Assembly (NCBI RefSeq): GCF_006364435.1
Contig: NZ_CP040977.1
Location: 992,001-1,056,000 of the forward strand
Reading direction: 5' to 3'
Length of the DNA stretch: 64,000 nucleotides
From: Candidatus Methylopumilus universalis
GTDB taxonomy: Bacteria > Pseudomonadota > Gammaproteobacteria > Burkholderiales > Methylophilaceae
Made by a program: the position numbers and the translations under genes. Position 1 is the stretch's first letter, and each line of letters starts with the position of its first letter. The notes under the pieces are model-generated. The model did no database searches, was not told where the DNA came from, and worked only from the letters and a program-made list of their open reading frames with translations. Shown piece after piece: positions 18,250-28,938 of the stretch.

Positions 18250-19584
18250 TCAACTAGAAGCAATACTCATTGATTCTAGTAAGATCGAACCCGTATGTTT
18301 CGATCCGTTTCTGTAAACATCATTTCCAATAGCTAAAATCTGTTTCAACATATCTTTCATATTGCCTGCAATCGTAATTTCTTCAACGGGATAAGCAATC
18401 ACCCCATCTTCAACCCAAAACCCTGCAGCACCTCTAGAGTAATCACCTGTCACCATATTGATGCCGTGACCCAGTAGCTCTGTTACAAATAGACCTTTAT
18501 GCATTTGTTTAATAAGATCTTTTAGGTTTTGATTGCCCGTCTTCACAATGAGATTATGCGCACCACCAGCATTCCCTGTTGATTGCATGCCAAGCTTTCT
18601 GGCGGAGTAAGAAGATAGAAGGTATCCATTGATTGTACCTTGGTTAACTAACAGTCTTGAATTTGTCGCTACCCCTTCATCATCAAACATAGAACTTGCA
18701 TCTCCCCGCAAAAGGAAAGGGTCTTCTTCAATCGTTAATTGATCACTTGCTACTTTTTCGCCGAGCGAGTTTAGAAGAAATGAAGATTGGCGATATAAAT
18801 TACCGCCAGAGATGGCCGAGATAAGAGATGAGATCAGTCCGGTCGCTATCGGTGCTTCAAAAATAACTGGCGCATGGCATGTCTGAATTTTTTTAGCGCC
18901 TAATCGTGAGAGTGTTCGTGTGCCTGCTAATTTTCCTACCGATTCAACTGACTCTAAATCTTCAACATGTCTTGCTGACGAATACCAATAATCTCTTTGC
19001 ATCATCGACTTTTCTTCTGCAATCACAGAGCAGCCAATCGAATGTCTCGATGTGGGATAGCCTCCCATAAAACCATGACTATTAGCATAAATAAAAATAC
19101 CCTCGGAAGATGAGATGCTAGCTCCTTCGGAATTTGTAATTTTTTGACTTACACCAAGCGCTGAAGCCTCACATGTTTTCGCAAGGTCAATCATATGGTC
19201 AATAGAGATGTCCCATGCATTATACAAATCAAGATCTTGCATGTTTGTCGCCATCAAATTTTTATCAGCTAAGTCAAAAAAAGGATCGGGCGCTGTATAG
19301 CGCGCAATATTAAAAGCAGCCTCTACGGTATCTTCAATACTTTGCATGGATAGATCAGATGAGCTTGAACTACCCTTCCGCTGGCCATTATAAAGGGTGA
19401 CAGAAAATCCTTTATCTCTATTGATTTCAAGTGTTTCAAGCTCACCTAAACGTACAGAAATATTTTTACCTGTACCATAACTTAGCTCAACTTCAGATGC
19501 AGTAGCACCTATACTCTTTGCATAATGCAATGTGTGGTCAGCAATTTTTTTTAATTGTTCTAAATCAAATTGATTTTTTTTCAT
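18250..19584 (-). CDS. pmbA: TldE/PmbA metallopeptidase subunit
   Basis: A 444-residue member of the TldD/TldE family. TldE pairs with TldD to form a metalloprotease that trims modified peptides; TldE itself lacks the zinc site. Family segments seen are NRDKGFSVTLYNGQRKGSSS, the GASISSSEGIF stretch, LLNSLGEKVASDQL and the C-terminal GNMKDMLKQILAIGNDV. TldD is not in the window. It is divergent from darP, the normal pmbA-yjgA arrangement. Confidence 0.93.
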   Translation of the reverse strand: MKKNQFDLEQLKKIADHTLHYAKSIGATASEVELSYGTGKNISVRLGELETLEINRDKGFSVTLYNGQRKGSSSSSDLSMQSIEDTVEAAFNIARYTAPDPFFDLADKNLMATNMQDLDLYNAWDISIDHMIDLAKTCEASALGVSQKITNSEGASISSSEGIFIYANSHGFMGGYPTSRHSIGCSVIAEEKSMMQRDYWYSSARHVEDLESVESVGKLAGTRTLSRLGAKKIQTCHAPVIFEAPIATGLISSLISAISGGNLYRQSSFLLNSLGEKVASDQLTIEEDPFLLRGDASSMFDDEGVATNSRLLVNQGTINGYLLSSYSARKLGMQSTGNAGGAHNLIVKTGNQNLKDLIKQMHKGLFVTELLGHGINMVTGDYSRGAAGFWVEDGVIAYPVEEITIAGNMKDMLKQILAIGNDVYRNGSKHTGSILLESMSIASS

Positions 19585-19659
19585 GTCTCTATAGGTAGGA
19601 AAGTAAACCCTGTTATCATAACTTAGAAATAGTCACTCTATTAAGTCACTTACATTCAT

Positions 19660-20160
19660 ATGGCAAAAGATAAAGATTTCGAAAATAATACCGTCAGCAG
19701 GACGCAGCTTAAACTTGAGGCTGAAAAACTTCAATCACTTGGATTGAAATTATGTGATTTATCAGTATCCAAATTAAAGGCTTTGAATTTACCACCCGAT
19801 TTATTCGAAGCAATTATAGCCATGCAAAAAATTACGAGTAATGGCGCCAAAAGGCGTCAGAGTCAATATATTGGCAAGCTCATGAGAAATTTTGATGCTA
19901 CTGAATTAAATACGATTATGACTTTTTGGGATCAGCAAGAAATTAAAGAAAAACAACATTTTCACAATGTAGAATTGTGGCGGAAAAAATTAGTTGAAGA
20001 TCCTGGAAGTGTTAATGATTTCTTAATTAAGTTTCCTACGGAAGAAAAATTAATTTTATTAAACACAATCAAAGAAGCAGTTGAAGAAAAGACTAAAGAT
20101 AAAGCGCCTAAATATAGTCGAGAATTATTTAAGCTTATAAAAAAAATTATAGAGAAATAA
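19660..20160 (+). CDS. darP: ribosome biogenesis factor DarP (YjgA, DUF615)
   Basis: A 166-residue acidic/basic helical protein that associates with late 50S assembly intermediates. The conserved start of the DUF615 domain, SRTQLKLEAEKLQSLG, and the segment KRRQSQYIGKLMRNFD are present. Its position opposite pmbA matches the E. coli yjgA-pmbA pair. It is convergent with the PDZ gene, two bases apart. Confidence 0.93.
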   Translation: MAKDKDFENNTVSRTQLKLEAEKLQSLGLKLCDLSVSKLKALNLPPDLFEAIIAMQKITSNGAKRRQSQYIGKLMRNFDATELNTIMTFWDQQEIKEKQHFHNVELWRKKLVEDPGSVNDFLIKFPTEEKLILLNTIKEAVEEKTKDKAPKYSRELFKLIKKIIEK

Positions 20161-20162
20161 AA

Positions 20163-20918
20163 CTATCTGCGGTTAAGTTCAGTAACTACAACCTTTTCCT
20201 CATTATCTCTTGCATATTTAATTTTCACTTTATTGCCTTGCTGTTTGAATACTGATTTAGCGAACTCTTCAGGCGACTCAGTATTAACATCATTTAATAC
20301 AAGTATCACATCACCTTTTTGAATGCCTGATTTAAAAGCGGGTGAATCTTTAATCACTGCAATGACTTTCAAGCCCGCCTCTTCCTTCTTCTCTTTGGTG
20401 TCTGAGTTTTTCTTAATTAACTTAATGACATGTAATCCTAAAATTGGCTGAGGGAGCTTGGCCCAATAGGTTGCATAAAAGTCAAACTTACTATTTTTAT
20501 CTTGTAAGTCCGCTTCACTCACTTCAATCACACTATTTTTTTCACTCTTGCTGCTTTTTTTCATTTCAGCATGAATCTGCCTTAAGCGCTCTGTTCGGGT
20601 CATTTCATTAATTTTACGATCGTAGACTAAAACCACGTCTGCTTCGATCGATTGGGCATGTTTAAGCGCTTGGTTAGGTTCCGTAAAAGGCCCCTGAAAT
20701 GCAGAGGTTCCCATAAGGTCATAGCCATCTTCTAACATTCTAATATTATCTTTTTCTTTATTCATGCCAGCATAAATTTTTGTATCAGGCTTTTTTTGCA
20801 ACGAATGAAGACTGTCATTACTTTGCGTAAGATAATTTACTTGAAATAGATTGGTCTCTTCAGCAAATGCCAGAGTGCTTAATAAATTGAGGATGACAAA
20901 AATAAGTTTAAATTGCAT
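20163..20918 (-). CDS. periplasmic PDZ-domain protein
   Basis: A 251-residue secreted protein. A signal peptide (MQFKLIFVILNLLSTLAFA, cleavage at about residue 19) precedes a region of unclear fold with a QALKHAQSIEADVVLVYDRK segment that looks like a small alpha/beta unit, and a C-terminal PDZ domain (about 165-245, including KVIAVIKDSPAFKSGIQKGD). There is no protease domain. It probably binds peptide ends or acts as an adaptor; no specific function can be given. It is divergent from mog. Confidence 0.75.
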   Translation of the reverse strand: MQFKLIFVILNLLSTLAFAEETNLFQVNYLTQSNDSLHSLQKKPDTKIYAGMNKEKDNIRMLEDGYDLMGTSAFQGPFTEPNQALKHAQSIEADVVLVYDRKINEMTRTERLRQIHAEMKKSSKSEKNSVIEVSEADLQDKNSKFDFYATYWAKLPQPILGLHVIKLIKKNSDTKEKKEEAGLKVIAVIKDSPAFKSGIQKGDVILVLNDVNTESPEEFAKSVFKQQGNKVKIKYARDNEEKVVVTELNRR

Positions 20919-20974
20919 AGAATTCCCTTAAAGCGATAATGTTATGATCGAACTTTCACTAATTATGACCCATC

Positions 20975-21550
20975 ATGAAAAATAAGTTCACTAAAATTGG
21001 ACTCATTTCAATTAGCGATCGAGCTTCAAAAGGCGAATACGAGGATCAAGGCATTCCTCATCTGAAGGCTTGGCTTCAAAAAGCCCTCATTTCACCCTTC
21101 GAAACGATAGAAAAAATTATCCCTGATGAAAGACCAATCATTGAATCTTCTTTAATTCATTTTGTAGATATCGATTTATGCGATCTTATTCTTACGACAG
21201 GCGGAACAGGCCCTGCTATAAGAGACGTCACGCCTGAGGCCACCTTAGCAATTGCGGATCGTGAGATGCCGGGCTTTGGTGAGCAAATGCGTCAAATCAG
21301 CTTACATTTCGTTCCCACTGCCATTCTATCGAGGCAGGTTGCAGTTGTGCGTAAAAATACCCTTATTATTAATTTGCCTGGCCAACCTAAATCTATTGCG
21401 CAAACACTTGAGGGATTGAAAAATGACCAAGGGGAAGTGATGGTGCATGGCATTTTTGCGTCCGTGCCTTATTGTATTGATCTTTTAAATGGCTCTTTTA
21501 TTGAAACACATCAAGATATCGTGAAGGCTTTTAGGCCTAAAACTAAATAA
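20975..21550 (+). CDS. mog: molybdopterin adenylyltransferase
   Basis: MogA-type enzyme that adenylates molybdopterin before metal insertion. It has 191 residues. The MoCF-fold motifs are IGLISISDRASKGEYEDQG, LILTTGGTGPAIRDVTPEAT and NLPGQPKSIAQTLEGL. It is the first gene of the mog-thiL-pgpA-pncC-recA run. The other molybdenum cofactor genes are outside the window. Confidence 0.93.
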   Translation: MKNKFTKIGLISISDRASKGEYEDQGIPHLKAWLQKALISPFETIEKIIPDERPIIESSLIHFVDIDLCDLILTTGGTGPAIRDVTPEATLAIADREMPGFGEQMRQISLHFVPTAILSRQVAVVRKNTLIINLPGQPKSIAQTLEGLKNDQGEVMVHGIFASVPYCIDLLNGSFIETHQDIVKAFRPKTK

Positions 21551-21552
21551 TT

Positions 21553-22497
21553 ATGTCCTCAGAGTTCGAAATTATTGATCAATACTTTAAGAAAAAAATG
21601 AAACAGACTTTGCTGGGTGTGGGTGATGATGCAGCAATTATTCATATCAAAAAAAATCGTGAAATAGTGATTTCTTCCGACATGCTTGTAGAAAATGTTC
21701 ACTTTCTAAAAAATACAAATCCAGCTCACTTAGGCTGGAAATCTCTTGCAGTTAATTTATCTGATATTGCAGCGATGGGCGCCATACCTAAATGGGCGAC
21801 TTTATCGATTTCGCTTCCTAAAATAAATCATGGCTGGCTAAAAGAATTCTCAAAAGGCTTTTTTAAATGCGCTGATCAATTTGGTATTGATCTTATTGGT
21901 GGTGATACTACAAAAGGTCCTCTTACAATTTCAATCACGATCATGGGCGAAGTTAAAAAAAATAAAAGTCTATTAAGGTCTGGTGCAAAAATAAATGACG
22001 ATATATGGGTGACTGGACAATTGGGGATGGCCTCCATGGGCTTGGCGAGCCTCCAAGGGAAGTTAAAACTTGCTCCTTCTTTAAAAGTGAAATGTATAAA
22101 AGCGCTTGAAACGCCTTCACCTAAAGTTTTAATTGGCTCCCATTTATCTCGCTATGCGAATAGCTGTATTGATATTTCTGATGGCCTCATTCAAGACTTA
22201 AGTCATATCTTAAAAGCTTCAACTGTTGGCGCTAGTCTTTTACTTAATGAAATCCCATGTGATCAATTTATTCATACATCAAAAAAATATCAACTTGCAT
22301 TAAATGGTGGTGATGATTATGAATTACTATTTACAGCATCGAAAAAGCATAGGCTCTCTATAGAAAAAATTGCAAAAAAAACGAACACAGCTATTAGCGT
22401 CATTGGTGTTATCACTCAGAACAAAACACTAAAAATCATGGATCAAAAAGGCAAATCCATATCATTCAATAAAAAAGGATTTGATCATTTTGCCTAA
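21553..22497 (+). CDS. thiL: thiamine-monophosphate kinase
   Basis: Phosphorylates thiamine monophosphate to the active diphosphate. It has 314 residues. The N-terminal EFEIIDQYFKKK, the GVGDDAAII Mg-ATP motif, the VENVHFLKN stretch, and NLSDIAAMGAIPKWA are standard ThiL signatures, with DISDGLIQDLSHIL near residue 215. It overlaps pgpA by 17 bases if pgpA starts at 22481. Confidence 0.95.
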   Translation: MSSEFEIIDQYFKKKMKQTLLGVGDDAAIIHIKKNREIVISSDMLVENVHFLKNTNPAHLGWKSLAVNLSDIAAMGAIPKWATLSISLPKINHGWLKEFSKGFFKCADQFGIDLIGGDTTKGPLTISITIMGEVKKNKSLLRSGAKINDDIWVTGQLGMASMGLASLQGKLKLAPSLKVKCIKALETPSPKVLIGSHLSRYANSCIDISDGLIQDLSHILKASTVGASLLLNEIPCDQFIHTSKKYQLALNGGDDYELLFTASKKHRLSIEKIAKKTNTAISVIGVITQNKTLKIMDQKGKSISFNKKGFDHFA

Positions 22498-22957
22498 TCT
22501 TAAATTTCTAATAAAGCATCCGTCATATTTTTTAGCTCTAGGTTTTGGTGCGGGACTTTCAAAAAGAGCGCCGGGCACGCTGGGGACGCTTGTAGGAATT
22601 CCTATTTATTTATGGGCATCGTCGTATAGTTTTTCCATACAGATGATGATGGCCTTGGTGTTTACAATTTTAGGCGTCTTTATTTGTAATCAAACAGCAC
22701 TTGCACTTAAAGTTAAAGATCCAAGCGCTATTGTGTGGGATGAAATCTCCGCTTTCTTTTTAATGTTAATCATTGCGCAACCCCTTTTAAATGCTTTCAA
22801 AATTTTTGAGTTATTTGTGCTCTTTAGAATCTTTGATATTTGGAAGCCTTTTCCAATCAATTATCTAGATAAGCATATGGGGGGCGGATTAGGTATCATG
22901 CTTGACGATTATGTTGCTGCATTTTTTGCACTACTTATTTATTTCTCAATTCAATGA
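22481..22957 (+). CDS. pgpA: phosphatidylglycerophosphatase A
   Basis: Membrane phosphatase that converts phosphatidylglycerol phosphate to phosphatidylglycerol. It has 158 residues. Conserved parts are LALGFGAGLSKRAPGTLGTL, DPSAIVWDEISAFF (metal ligands) and FRIFDIWKPFPI. The ATG at 22481 overlaps thiL by 17 bases; a TTG at 22490 is an alternative. It overlaps pncC by four bases. PssA, another phospholipid enzyme, is at 42255-43067. Confidence 0.93.
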   Translation: MIILPNLKFLIKHPSYFLALGFGAGLSKRAPGTLGTLVGIPIYLWASSYSFSIQMMMALVFTILGVFICNQTALALKVKDPSAIVWDEISAFFLMLIIAQPLLNAFKIFELFVLFRIFDIWKPFPINYLDKHMGGGLGIMLDDYVAAFFALLIYFSIQ

Positions 22958-23454
22958 CGCAAACAATGATTCAAGATATCTGCCTTGAGCTTGGCAATGC
23001 GCTCACGAAAAAAAAATTTCGGATAGCGCTTGCTGAGTCATGCACCGGGGGGTTAGTTTGTCAGTACCTCACAAATATTCCTGGTAGCTCTGTCTGGTTT
23101 GACCGAGGATTCGTGACATATAGTAATGAATCAAAAATTGAATTACTTAAAGTCAGTCAAGATACACTTTTAAAATTTGGTGCAGTCAGTAAAGAAGTTG
23201 CTTCCGAAATGGCATTAGGCGCTCTTAACGAGAGCCATGCTCAAATAGCTTTATCAATTACAGGCATTGCAGGTCCCTCAGGAGGGTCTATTGAGAAGCC
23301 TGTCGGTACTGTTTTCTTTGCTATCGCCCATCAAAATAAGATTATTTTTAATGCTTCAAAAGTCTTCCCTGGATCGAGGGAATATATACGTGAATCTTCT
23401 TGTCTATTTGCCCTAAATCAAGTCTTAGCGCTTACTTTAAACCCCCAAGTATGA
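22954..23454 (+). CDS. pncC: nicotinamide-nucleotide amidohydrolase (CinA C-terminal domain)
   Basis: Deamidates NMN to nicotinate mononucleotide in NAD salvage. The 166-residue protein consists of the CinA C-terminal domain only. Key segments are ALAESCTGGLVCQYLTNIPG and SITGIAGPSGGSIEKPVGTV. It lies 45 bases upstream of recA, the widespread cinA-recA linkage, and may share a transcript with it. Confidence 0.94.
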   Translation: MTQTMIQDICLELGNALTKKKFRIALAESCTGGLVCQYLTNIPGSSVWFDRGFVTYSNESKIELLKVSQDTLLKFGAVSKEVASEMALGALNESHAQIALSITGIAGPSGGSIEKPVGTVFFAIAHQNKIIFNASKVFPGSREYIRESSCLFALNQVLALTLNPQV

Positions 23455-23499
23455 AATAATTATTAGTGATAAAAACACTTTAATTAAAGGCAAATTTAG

Positions 23500-24534
23500 A
23501 TGGATGACAATAAAAGTAAGGCACTCGCTGCCGCATTAGCGCAGATCGAAAAACAATTCGGAAAAGGCTCCGTCATGAGGATGGATGATTCCGATGTTAT
23601 CCAGGACATTCAATCCGTTTCAACAGGTTCCTTAGGTCTTGATATTGCGCTCGGCATAGGTGGCCTTCCTCGAGGACGTGTGGTTGAAATATACGGTCCA
23701 GAATCCTCAGGAAAGACGTCTTTAACACTCTCCGTCATTGCACAAATGCAAAAGCTTGGCGGTGTGGCTGCCTTTATTGATGCTGAACATGCACTTGATC
23801 CTCAATATGCTGCCAAATTAGGTGTCGTGGTTCCAGACTTACTCATATCTCAACCAGATACAGGCGAACAAGCCCTTGAAATTGCAGACATGCTTGTCCG
23901 CAGCGGGTCCGTGGATATTGTCGTCATTGACTCTGTCGCAGCATTAACACCGCGTGCCGAAATTGAAGGTGAAATGGGCGACTCTCATATGGGTCTTCAA
24001 GCGCGTCTTATGTCACAAGCCTTAAGAAAATTAACCGGCAACATTAAAAAAACAAATACGCTTGTCATATTCATTAACCAAATTCGTATGAAGATTGGTG
24101 TGATGTTTGGCAACCCAGAAACGACGACGGGCGGTAATGCTTTGAAATTCTACGCGTCTGTGAGGCTTGATATTCGCCGTATTGGTGCAATCAAAAAAGG
24201 TGATGAAGTCGTGGGTGCTGAAACAAGAGTTAAAGTGGTTAAAAATAAGGTGGCGCCTCCATTTAAACAGGCTGAATTTGATGTGCTTTATGGTGAAGGC
24301 ATTTCAAGAGAAGGTGAAATTATTGAAATTGGTGCCCAATTAAATTTCATTGAAAAAGCAGGGTCATGGTATAGCTATAACGGTGAGAAAATTGGCCAAG
24401 GCAAAGACAACGCCAGAGAATTTTTAAAAGAAAATCCAAAAATTGCTCAAGAAATTGAAGATAAGATTAGGGCAAACTCATCAGCCCTCAACGAGGCGAT
24501 GACTGCACCGCAGGAAACAGACGAAACTGAGTAA
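23500..24534 (+). CDS. recA: recombinase RecA
   Basis: DNA strand-exchange protein and co-protease. It has 344 residues. The Walker A motif is GPESSGKTS at 66-74, with the invariant N-terminal [13 protein letters not shown] and the loop regions [20 protein letters not shown] and [20 protein letters not shown]. The C-terminal tail is acidic (ETDETE). I see no palindromic LexA box in the 45-base gap to pncC. The recX frame follows directly. Confidence 0.98.
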   Translation: MDDNKSKALAAALAQIEKQFGKGSVMRMDDSDVIQDIQSVSTGSLGLDIALGIGGLPRGRVVEIYGPESSGKTSLTLSVIAQMQKLGGVAAFIDAEHALDPQYAAKLGVVVPDLLISQPDTGEQALEIADMLVRSGSVDIVVIDSVAALTPRAEIEGEMGDSHMGLQARLMSQALRKLTGNIKKTNTLVIFINQIRMKIGVMFGNPETTTGGNALKFYASVRLDIRRIGAIKKGDEVVGAETRVKVVKNKVAPPFKQAEFDVLYGEGISREGEIIEIGAQLNFIEKAGSWYSYNGEKIGQGKDNAREFLKENPKIAQEIEDKIRANSSALNEAMTAPQETDETE

Positions 24535-24997
24535 CACAAAAAACAATCCATTAGTTTTACTTAAAAAAAGAGCGCTGTATTACCTAGCAAAAAGAGAGTA
24601 TTCACATCTCGAATTGAAATTGAAATTAAGTGAGTACGCTCATACGCTCGAATTTGATGAAGACGCACTAGATCTTTTTATATCATCTCTAGTGTCAGAT
24701 GGATGGCTGTCTAATGAGCGGTATTGTGAACAATTTATTCATGCAAAAAAAAATAAATTCGGACGATATAAGATCATTCGAGAACTTGAAGAAAAAGGAA
24801 TAGAGCAGGCACTGATAGAACAGTTCATAGACCCTCTTAAAAACCAAGAATTATTATATGCAAAACAAGTGTGGCAAAAGAAATTTAAACTCCTCCCATC
24901 TTCTAAAGAAGAATGGTCAAAACAGGCTCGCTTTTTACAAAGTCGCGGGTTTGATGTTTCGCTTATAAAAAAAATATTGAATGCCAAGGAAGAATAG
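24527..24997 (+). CDS. recX: regulatory protein RecX, probable non-canonical CTG start
   Basis: RecX inhibits or modulates RecA filaments. Typical RecX repeats are seen in the open frame: [49 protein letters not shown] and [15 protein letters not shown]. The only standard start (TTG at 24614) would delete the first conserved helix. The frame is open back to a TGA at 24500-24502 and contains no ATG, GTG or TTG before 24614. CTG 24527 overlaps the recA stop, has AGGAAA about 10 bases upstream, and would give 156 residues, the normal RecX length. The start is therefore inferred. Confidence 0.75.
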   Translation: MSNTKNNPLVLLKKRALYYLAKREYSHLELKLKLSEYAHTLEFDEDALDLFISSLVSDGWLSNERYCEQFIHAKKNKFGRYKIIRELEEKGIEQALIEQFIDPLKNQELLYAKQVWQKKFKLLPSSKEEWSKQARFLQSRGFDVSLIKKILNAKEE

Positions 24998-25004
24998 CTA
25001 GCGT

Positions 25005-27659
25005 ATGTCAACTGCATCAAATCATCCATTTATTTCTAGCGAAGAAATTAGAAATACTTTCTTAGATTTTTTCAAGAACAAACAACATCAAATTGTAGCT
25101 TCAAGCTCATTAGTGCCTGGCGAAGATCCTACTTTATTATTTACAAACGCAGGTATGAATCAATTCAAAGACGTGTTCTTAGGATTTGATAAACGTACAT
25201 ATGCCAGAGCGACTTCAAGCCAAAAGTGTGTCAGAGCGGGCGGCAAACATAACGACTTAGAAAATGTAGGCTATACCGCAAGGCATCATACTTTTTTTGA
25301 AATGCTCGGCAATTTCAGCTTTGGTGATTACTTCAAAAAAGATGCGATCCAATATGCCTGGGAACTTCTCACGGAAATTTATAAAATCCCCAAAGAAAAA
25401 CTCCTTGTAACTGTCTATAGTGAAGATGATGAAGCATACGATATCTGGGCTAAATCAATCGGCATTCATCCAGACAAAATCATTCGTATTGGTGATAACA
25501 AGGGTGCTAAGTATGCATCAGATAATTTTTGGATGATGGGTGATACAGGTCCATGTGGTCCATGTACTGAAATTTTTTATGATCACGGAAGCCATATCCC
25601 AGGTGGTCCCCCTGGATCTAAGGATGAAGACGGCGATCGATTCATTGAAATTTGGAATATTGTTTTTATGCAATATAACCGCGATGAAAAAGGTGTCATG
25701 CATGCATTACCAAAACCTTCAGTCGATACAGGTATGGGCTTAGAGAGAATATGCGCAGTCCTTCAGGGCGTTCATGCAAATTATGAAACCGATTTATTTG
25801 TGCCGTTGATTCAATCAGCTGCAACTATTACAAAAACATCAGACATCCATCACCCTTCATTAAAAGTATTATCAGACCATATTCGCGCTTGTACATTTTT
25901 AATTTCAGATGGTGTGATTCCCGGTAACGAAGGTCGTGGCTACGTTCTAAGAAGAATTATCCGTAGAGCTATAAGACACGGCTACAAACTAGGTTGTAGA
26001 CAACCTTTCTTTCATAAATTAGTTGATGATGTGGTCCGCATGTTAGGTAAGGCATATCCTGATATCGAAAAAAATAAAAAAAATATTTCGTTGTCTCTCA
26101 AGCAAGAAGAAGAACGATTCTTTGAAACCATTGAAAATGGCATGAATATATTAGAAGAATCTATTCAAACGCTTGTTAAAAAAAATCAAAAGACTTTTGA
26201 TGGTCAAATTGCTTTTAAGCTACATGATACTTTTGGATTCCCTCTCGATCTAACCGCCGACATTTGTCGAGAGAAAAATATCTCCATCGATCAAAAAGGT
26301 TTTGATCAAGCGATGGAAGCCCAAAAATCTATGGCTCGATCTTCTAATAAATTCAAAATGAAGATAGATGTTGACTATAACGGTGACGCTACAAAATTTA
26401 CTGGTTACGAAGCGATAGAGTGCAAGGCAAAAGTATTAGCTTTATTTAAAGATGGTGAGTCGAAGACAGAGCTTCTTAAAGGTGAATCTGGCATTGTCAT
26501 TCTTGATACCACACCCTTCTATGCAGAATCCGGCGGCCAGGTTGGCGATAAAGGTTTTATTAAAACCTCGAATAGCTCTTTTAAAGTTGAAGATACACTA
26601 AAAATCAAAGCTAAAATTTTTGTGCATTATGGTGTGGTTGAAACAAATAGTTTAAAAGTGTCTGATGAAGTCATAGCATCCGTTGAGAATGATTCAAGAA
26701 AAAATATTATGCGAAATCACTCAGCGACTCATTTGTTGCATAAAGGGCTTAAGAACACATTAGGCTCACATGTAGAACAAAAAGGTTCGCTTGTTGATGA
26801 ATCGAAAACACGTTTTGACTTTTCACACCCCAAGGCTTTAACTTCTGATGAAATTAAATCTGTTGAGATGTTTGTGAACCAAGAAATACTAAACAATACA
26901 GATACGGAAGCCAAAACCATGCATCTCGATGATGCTAAAAAAAGTGGTGCCATGATGCTCTTTGGTGAAAAGTATGCTGACGAAGTCAGGGTGCTTAGCA
27001 TTGGATCAAGTAAAGAACTTTGCGGCGGCACCCATGTAAAAAGAACTGGGGATATTGGCGCTTTCAAAATTATCTCTGAGACAGGCATTTCCTCTGGCAT
27101 TCGACGCATTGAAGCGACGACAGGATTTAATGTGATTCATTATATGAATGAACATGTTTCAATCATTGATCGTTTAGCACACGATCTTAAAGTCCCCTCC
27201 TCCGAACTTTTAAGTAAGATTGATCAAATTCAAGACCTGATGAAAGAGCAAGAAAAAAGTATTCAACAACTCAAATCAAAAATTGCTTCTTCTGAAAGCG
27301 GTAACTTATCTAAAAAAGCTATCTCTGTAGGAGAAGTGAAAGTTGTGATGGAAAAACTAGGCGCTTCCGATGCGCAAGCATTAAGAGAGACCATTGATAA
27401 ACTTAAATCAGAACTCAAAAGTGCAGTTATAATTTTAAGTGGCGTTGATGAGGGCAAAGTAACCCTTGCAGTCGGCGTGACTCAGGATCTTGTGAACAAA
27501 ATAAAAGCAGGCGAAATTGCAAGTGAGCTAGCTATTGCAATTGGCGGTAAAGGTGGCGGTAAGCCTGATCTTGCAATGGCTGGCGGATCAAAACCAGAAC
27601 TCCTTGATCAAGCCTTTAATGATTGCTTAACTAAAATAAAGAAAATAATACTTAACTAA
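25005..27659 (+). CDS. alaS: alanyl-tRNA synthetase
   Basis: Class II synthetase of 884 residues. The aminoacylation core opens with [19 protein letters not shown] and includes [16 protein letters not shown] and [14 protein letters not shown]. The editing domain has zinc-ligand pairs [10 protein letters not shown] and [15 protein letters not shown]. The C-terminal DHHA1/C-Ala domain ends [17 protein letters not shown]. It lies directly after recX and seven bases before lysC. Confidence 0.98.
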   Translation: MSTASNHPFISSEEIRNTFLDFFKNKQHQIVASSSLVPGEDPTLLFTNAGMNQFKDVFLGFDKRTYARATSSQKCVRAGGKHNDLENVGYTARHHTFFEMLGNFSFGDYFKKDAIQYAWELLTEIYKIPKEKLLVTVYSEDDEAYDIWAKSIGIHPDKIIRIGDNKGAKYASDNFWMMGDTGPCGPCTEIFYDHGSHIPGGPPGSKDEDGDRFIEIWNIVFMQYNRDEKGVMHALPKPSVDTGMGLERICAVLQGVHANYETDLFVPLIQSAATITKTSDIHHPSLKVLSDHIRACTFLISDGVIPGNEGRGYVLRRIIRRAIRHGYKLGCRQPFFHKLVDDVVRMLGKAYPDIEKNKKNISLSLKQEEERFFETIENGMNILEESIQTLVKKNQKTFDGQIAFKLHDTFGFPLDLTADICREKNISIDQKGFDQAMEAQKSMARSSNKFKMKIDVDYNGDATKFTGYEAIECKAKVLALFKDGESKTELLKGESGIVILDTTPFYAESGGQVGDKGFIKTSNSSFKVEDTLKIKAKIFVHYGVVETNSLKVSDEVIASVENDSRKNIMRNHSATHLLHKGLKNTLGSHVEQKGSLVDESKTRFDFSHPKALTSDEIKSVEMFVNQEILNNTDTEAKTMHLDDAKKSGAMMLFGEKYADEVRVLSIGSSKELCGGTHVKRTGDIGAFKIISETGISSGIRRIEATTGFNVIHYMNEHVSIIDRLAHDLKVPSSELLSKIDQIQDLMKEQEKSIQQLKSKIASSESGNLSKKAISVGEVKVVMEKLGASDAQALRETIDKLKSELKSAVIILSGVDEGKVTLAVGVTQDLVNKIKAGEIASELAIAIGGKGGGKPDLAMAGGSKPELLDQAFNDCLTKIKKIILN

Positions 27660-27665
27660 ATATCT

Positions 27666-28889
27666 ATGAGTTTAATTGTACAAAAATATGGTGGCACATC
27701 GGTTGGAACGCCAGAAAGAATTCGGGCTGTTGCAAGACGTGTCGCTCGATATAAATCGCTCGGACATCAAATCGTTGTCGTGGTTTCTGCCATGTCTGGT
27801 GAAACGAATCGACTCATTGGCCTTGCTAAAGAAATTATGGCAGAACCTGATCCACGTGAGTTGGATGTCATGGTCTCTACAGGCGAGCAGGTCACTATTG
27901 GTATGACAACACTTGCTTTAATCGATCTTGGCATTAAAGCTAAAAGCTATACCGGTTCCCAAGTAAAAATTCTGACTGATGACGCTCATACGAAAGCTAG
28001 AATTTTGAAAATTGACCATCACAATATTCAAGAAGATTTAGATCAAGGTTATGTTGTGGTTGTTGCTGGATTCCAAGGTGTGGATGAACAAGGTAACATC
28101 ACCACCCTCGGGCGCGGCGGTTCGGATACAACGGGTGTTGCGCTAGCCGCAGCTCTTAAAGCGGATGAATGCCAAATCTATACCGATGTGGATGGTATTT
28201 ATACAACCGATCCTAGAGTGGTGCCTGAAGCTAAGAAATTAGATTCAATTACTTTTGAAGAGATGTTAGAAATGGCAAGTCTAGGATCAAAAGTACTTCA
28301 AATTAGATCAGTCGAATTTGCAGGTAAATACAAAGTTAAATTAAGAGTGTTATCAAGCTTTGAAGAAGAAGGTGACGGCACTTTAATTACATTTGAGGAA
28401 AAAAATAATATGGAAGATCCCATTATTTCAGGTATTGCTTTTAATCGCGATGAAGCCAAGGTAAGTATTCTTGGCGTGCCAGATAAGCCAGGTATTGCTT
28501 ATCAAATATTAGGCCCTATTGCAGATGCCAATATCGATGTTGATATGATTATTCAAAATGTAGGCGCTGTTGGAACAACTGACTTTACATTTACTGTGAA
28601 TAGAATTGATTTAAGCAAAGCCTTAGGCATTCTTAATGAAAAAGTTAAGGGTCACGTGGGCGCTAGAGAAGTAAATGGAAACGATAAAATTGCAAAAGTA
28701 TCTATCGTAGGCGTTGGTATGCGCTCACACGTAGGTGTTGCAAGCCAAATGTTTAGAACATTATCCGAAGAAGGTATTAATATCGACATGATCTCAACGA
28801 GCGAAATTAAAATTTCAGTGCTTATTGACGAGAAATATCTAGAGCTTGCAGTCAGAGCCCTTCACAAAGCATTTGGACTTGACGCATAA
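27666..28889 (+). CDS. lysC: aspartate kinase
   Basis: Phosphorylates aspartate, the entry to lysine, threonine and methionine synthesis. It has 407 residues. The kinase domain (about 1-245) starts LIVQKYGGTSVGTPERI and contains TLGRGGSDTTGVALAAAL and YTDVDGIYTTDPR. Two ACT domains follow (about 265-400), so feedback control by lysine and/or threonine is expected. The downstream enzyme DapA is at 56561-57439. Confidence 0.97.
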   Translation: MSLIVQKYGGTSVGTPERIRAVARRVARYKSLGHQIVVVVSAMSGETNRLIGLAKEIMAEPDPRELDVMVSTGEQVTIGMTTLALIDLGIKAKSYTGSQVKILTDDAHTKARILKIDHHNIQEDLDQGYVVVVAGFQGVDEQGNITTLGRGGSDTTGVALAAALKADECQIYTDVDGIYTTDPRVVPEAKKLDSITFEEMLEMASLGSKVLQIRSVEFAGKYKVKLRVLSSFEEEGDGTLITFEEKNNMEDPIISGIAFNRDEAKVSILGVPDKPGIAYQILGPIADANIDVDMIIQNVGAVGTTDFTFTVNRIDLSKALGILNEKVKGHVGAREVNGNDKIAKVSIVGVGMRSHVGVASQMFRTLSEEGINIDMISTSEIKISVLIDEKYLELAVRALHKAFGLDA

Positions 28890-28899
28890 GCCCTAGAAA

Positions 28900-28928
28900 T
28901 TGATTTTTAAAGCAATTTAGCGTATCGT
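28900..28928 (+). promoter_or_regulatory. candidate promoter of tRNA-Ser
   Basis: TTGATT (28900-28905) and TATCGT (28923-28928) are spaced by 17 bases, about 10 bases before the mature tRNA. The region after the -10 is GC-rich (TCGCGC), as at stringently controlled stable-RNA promoters. Sequence match only. Confidence 0.4.
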
Positions 28929-28938
28929 TCGCGCTTCT

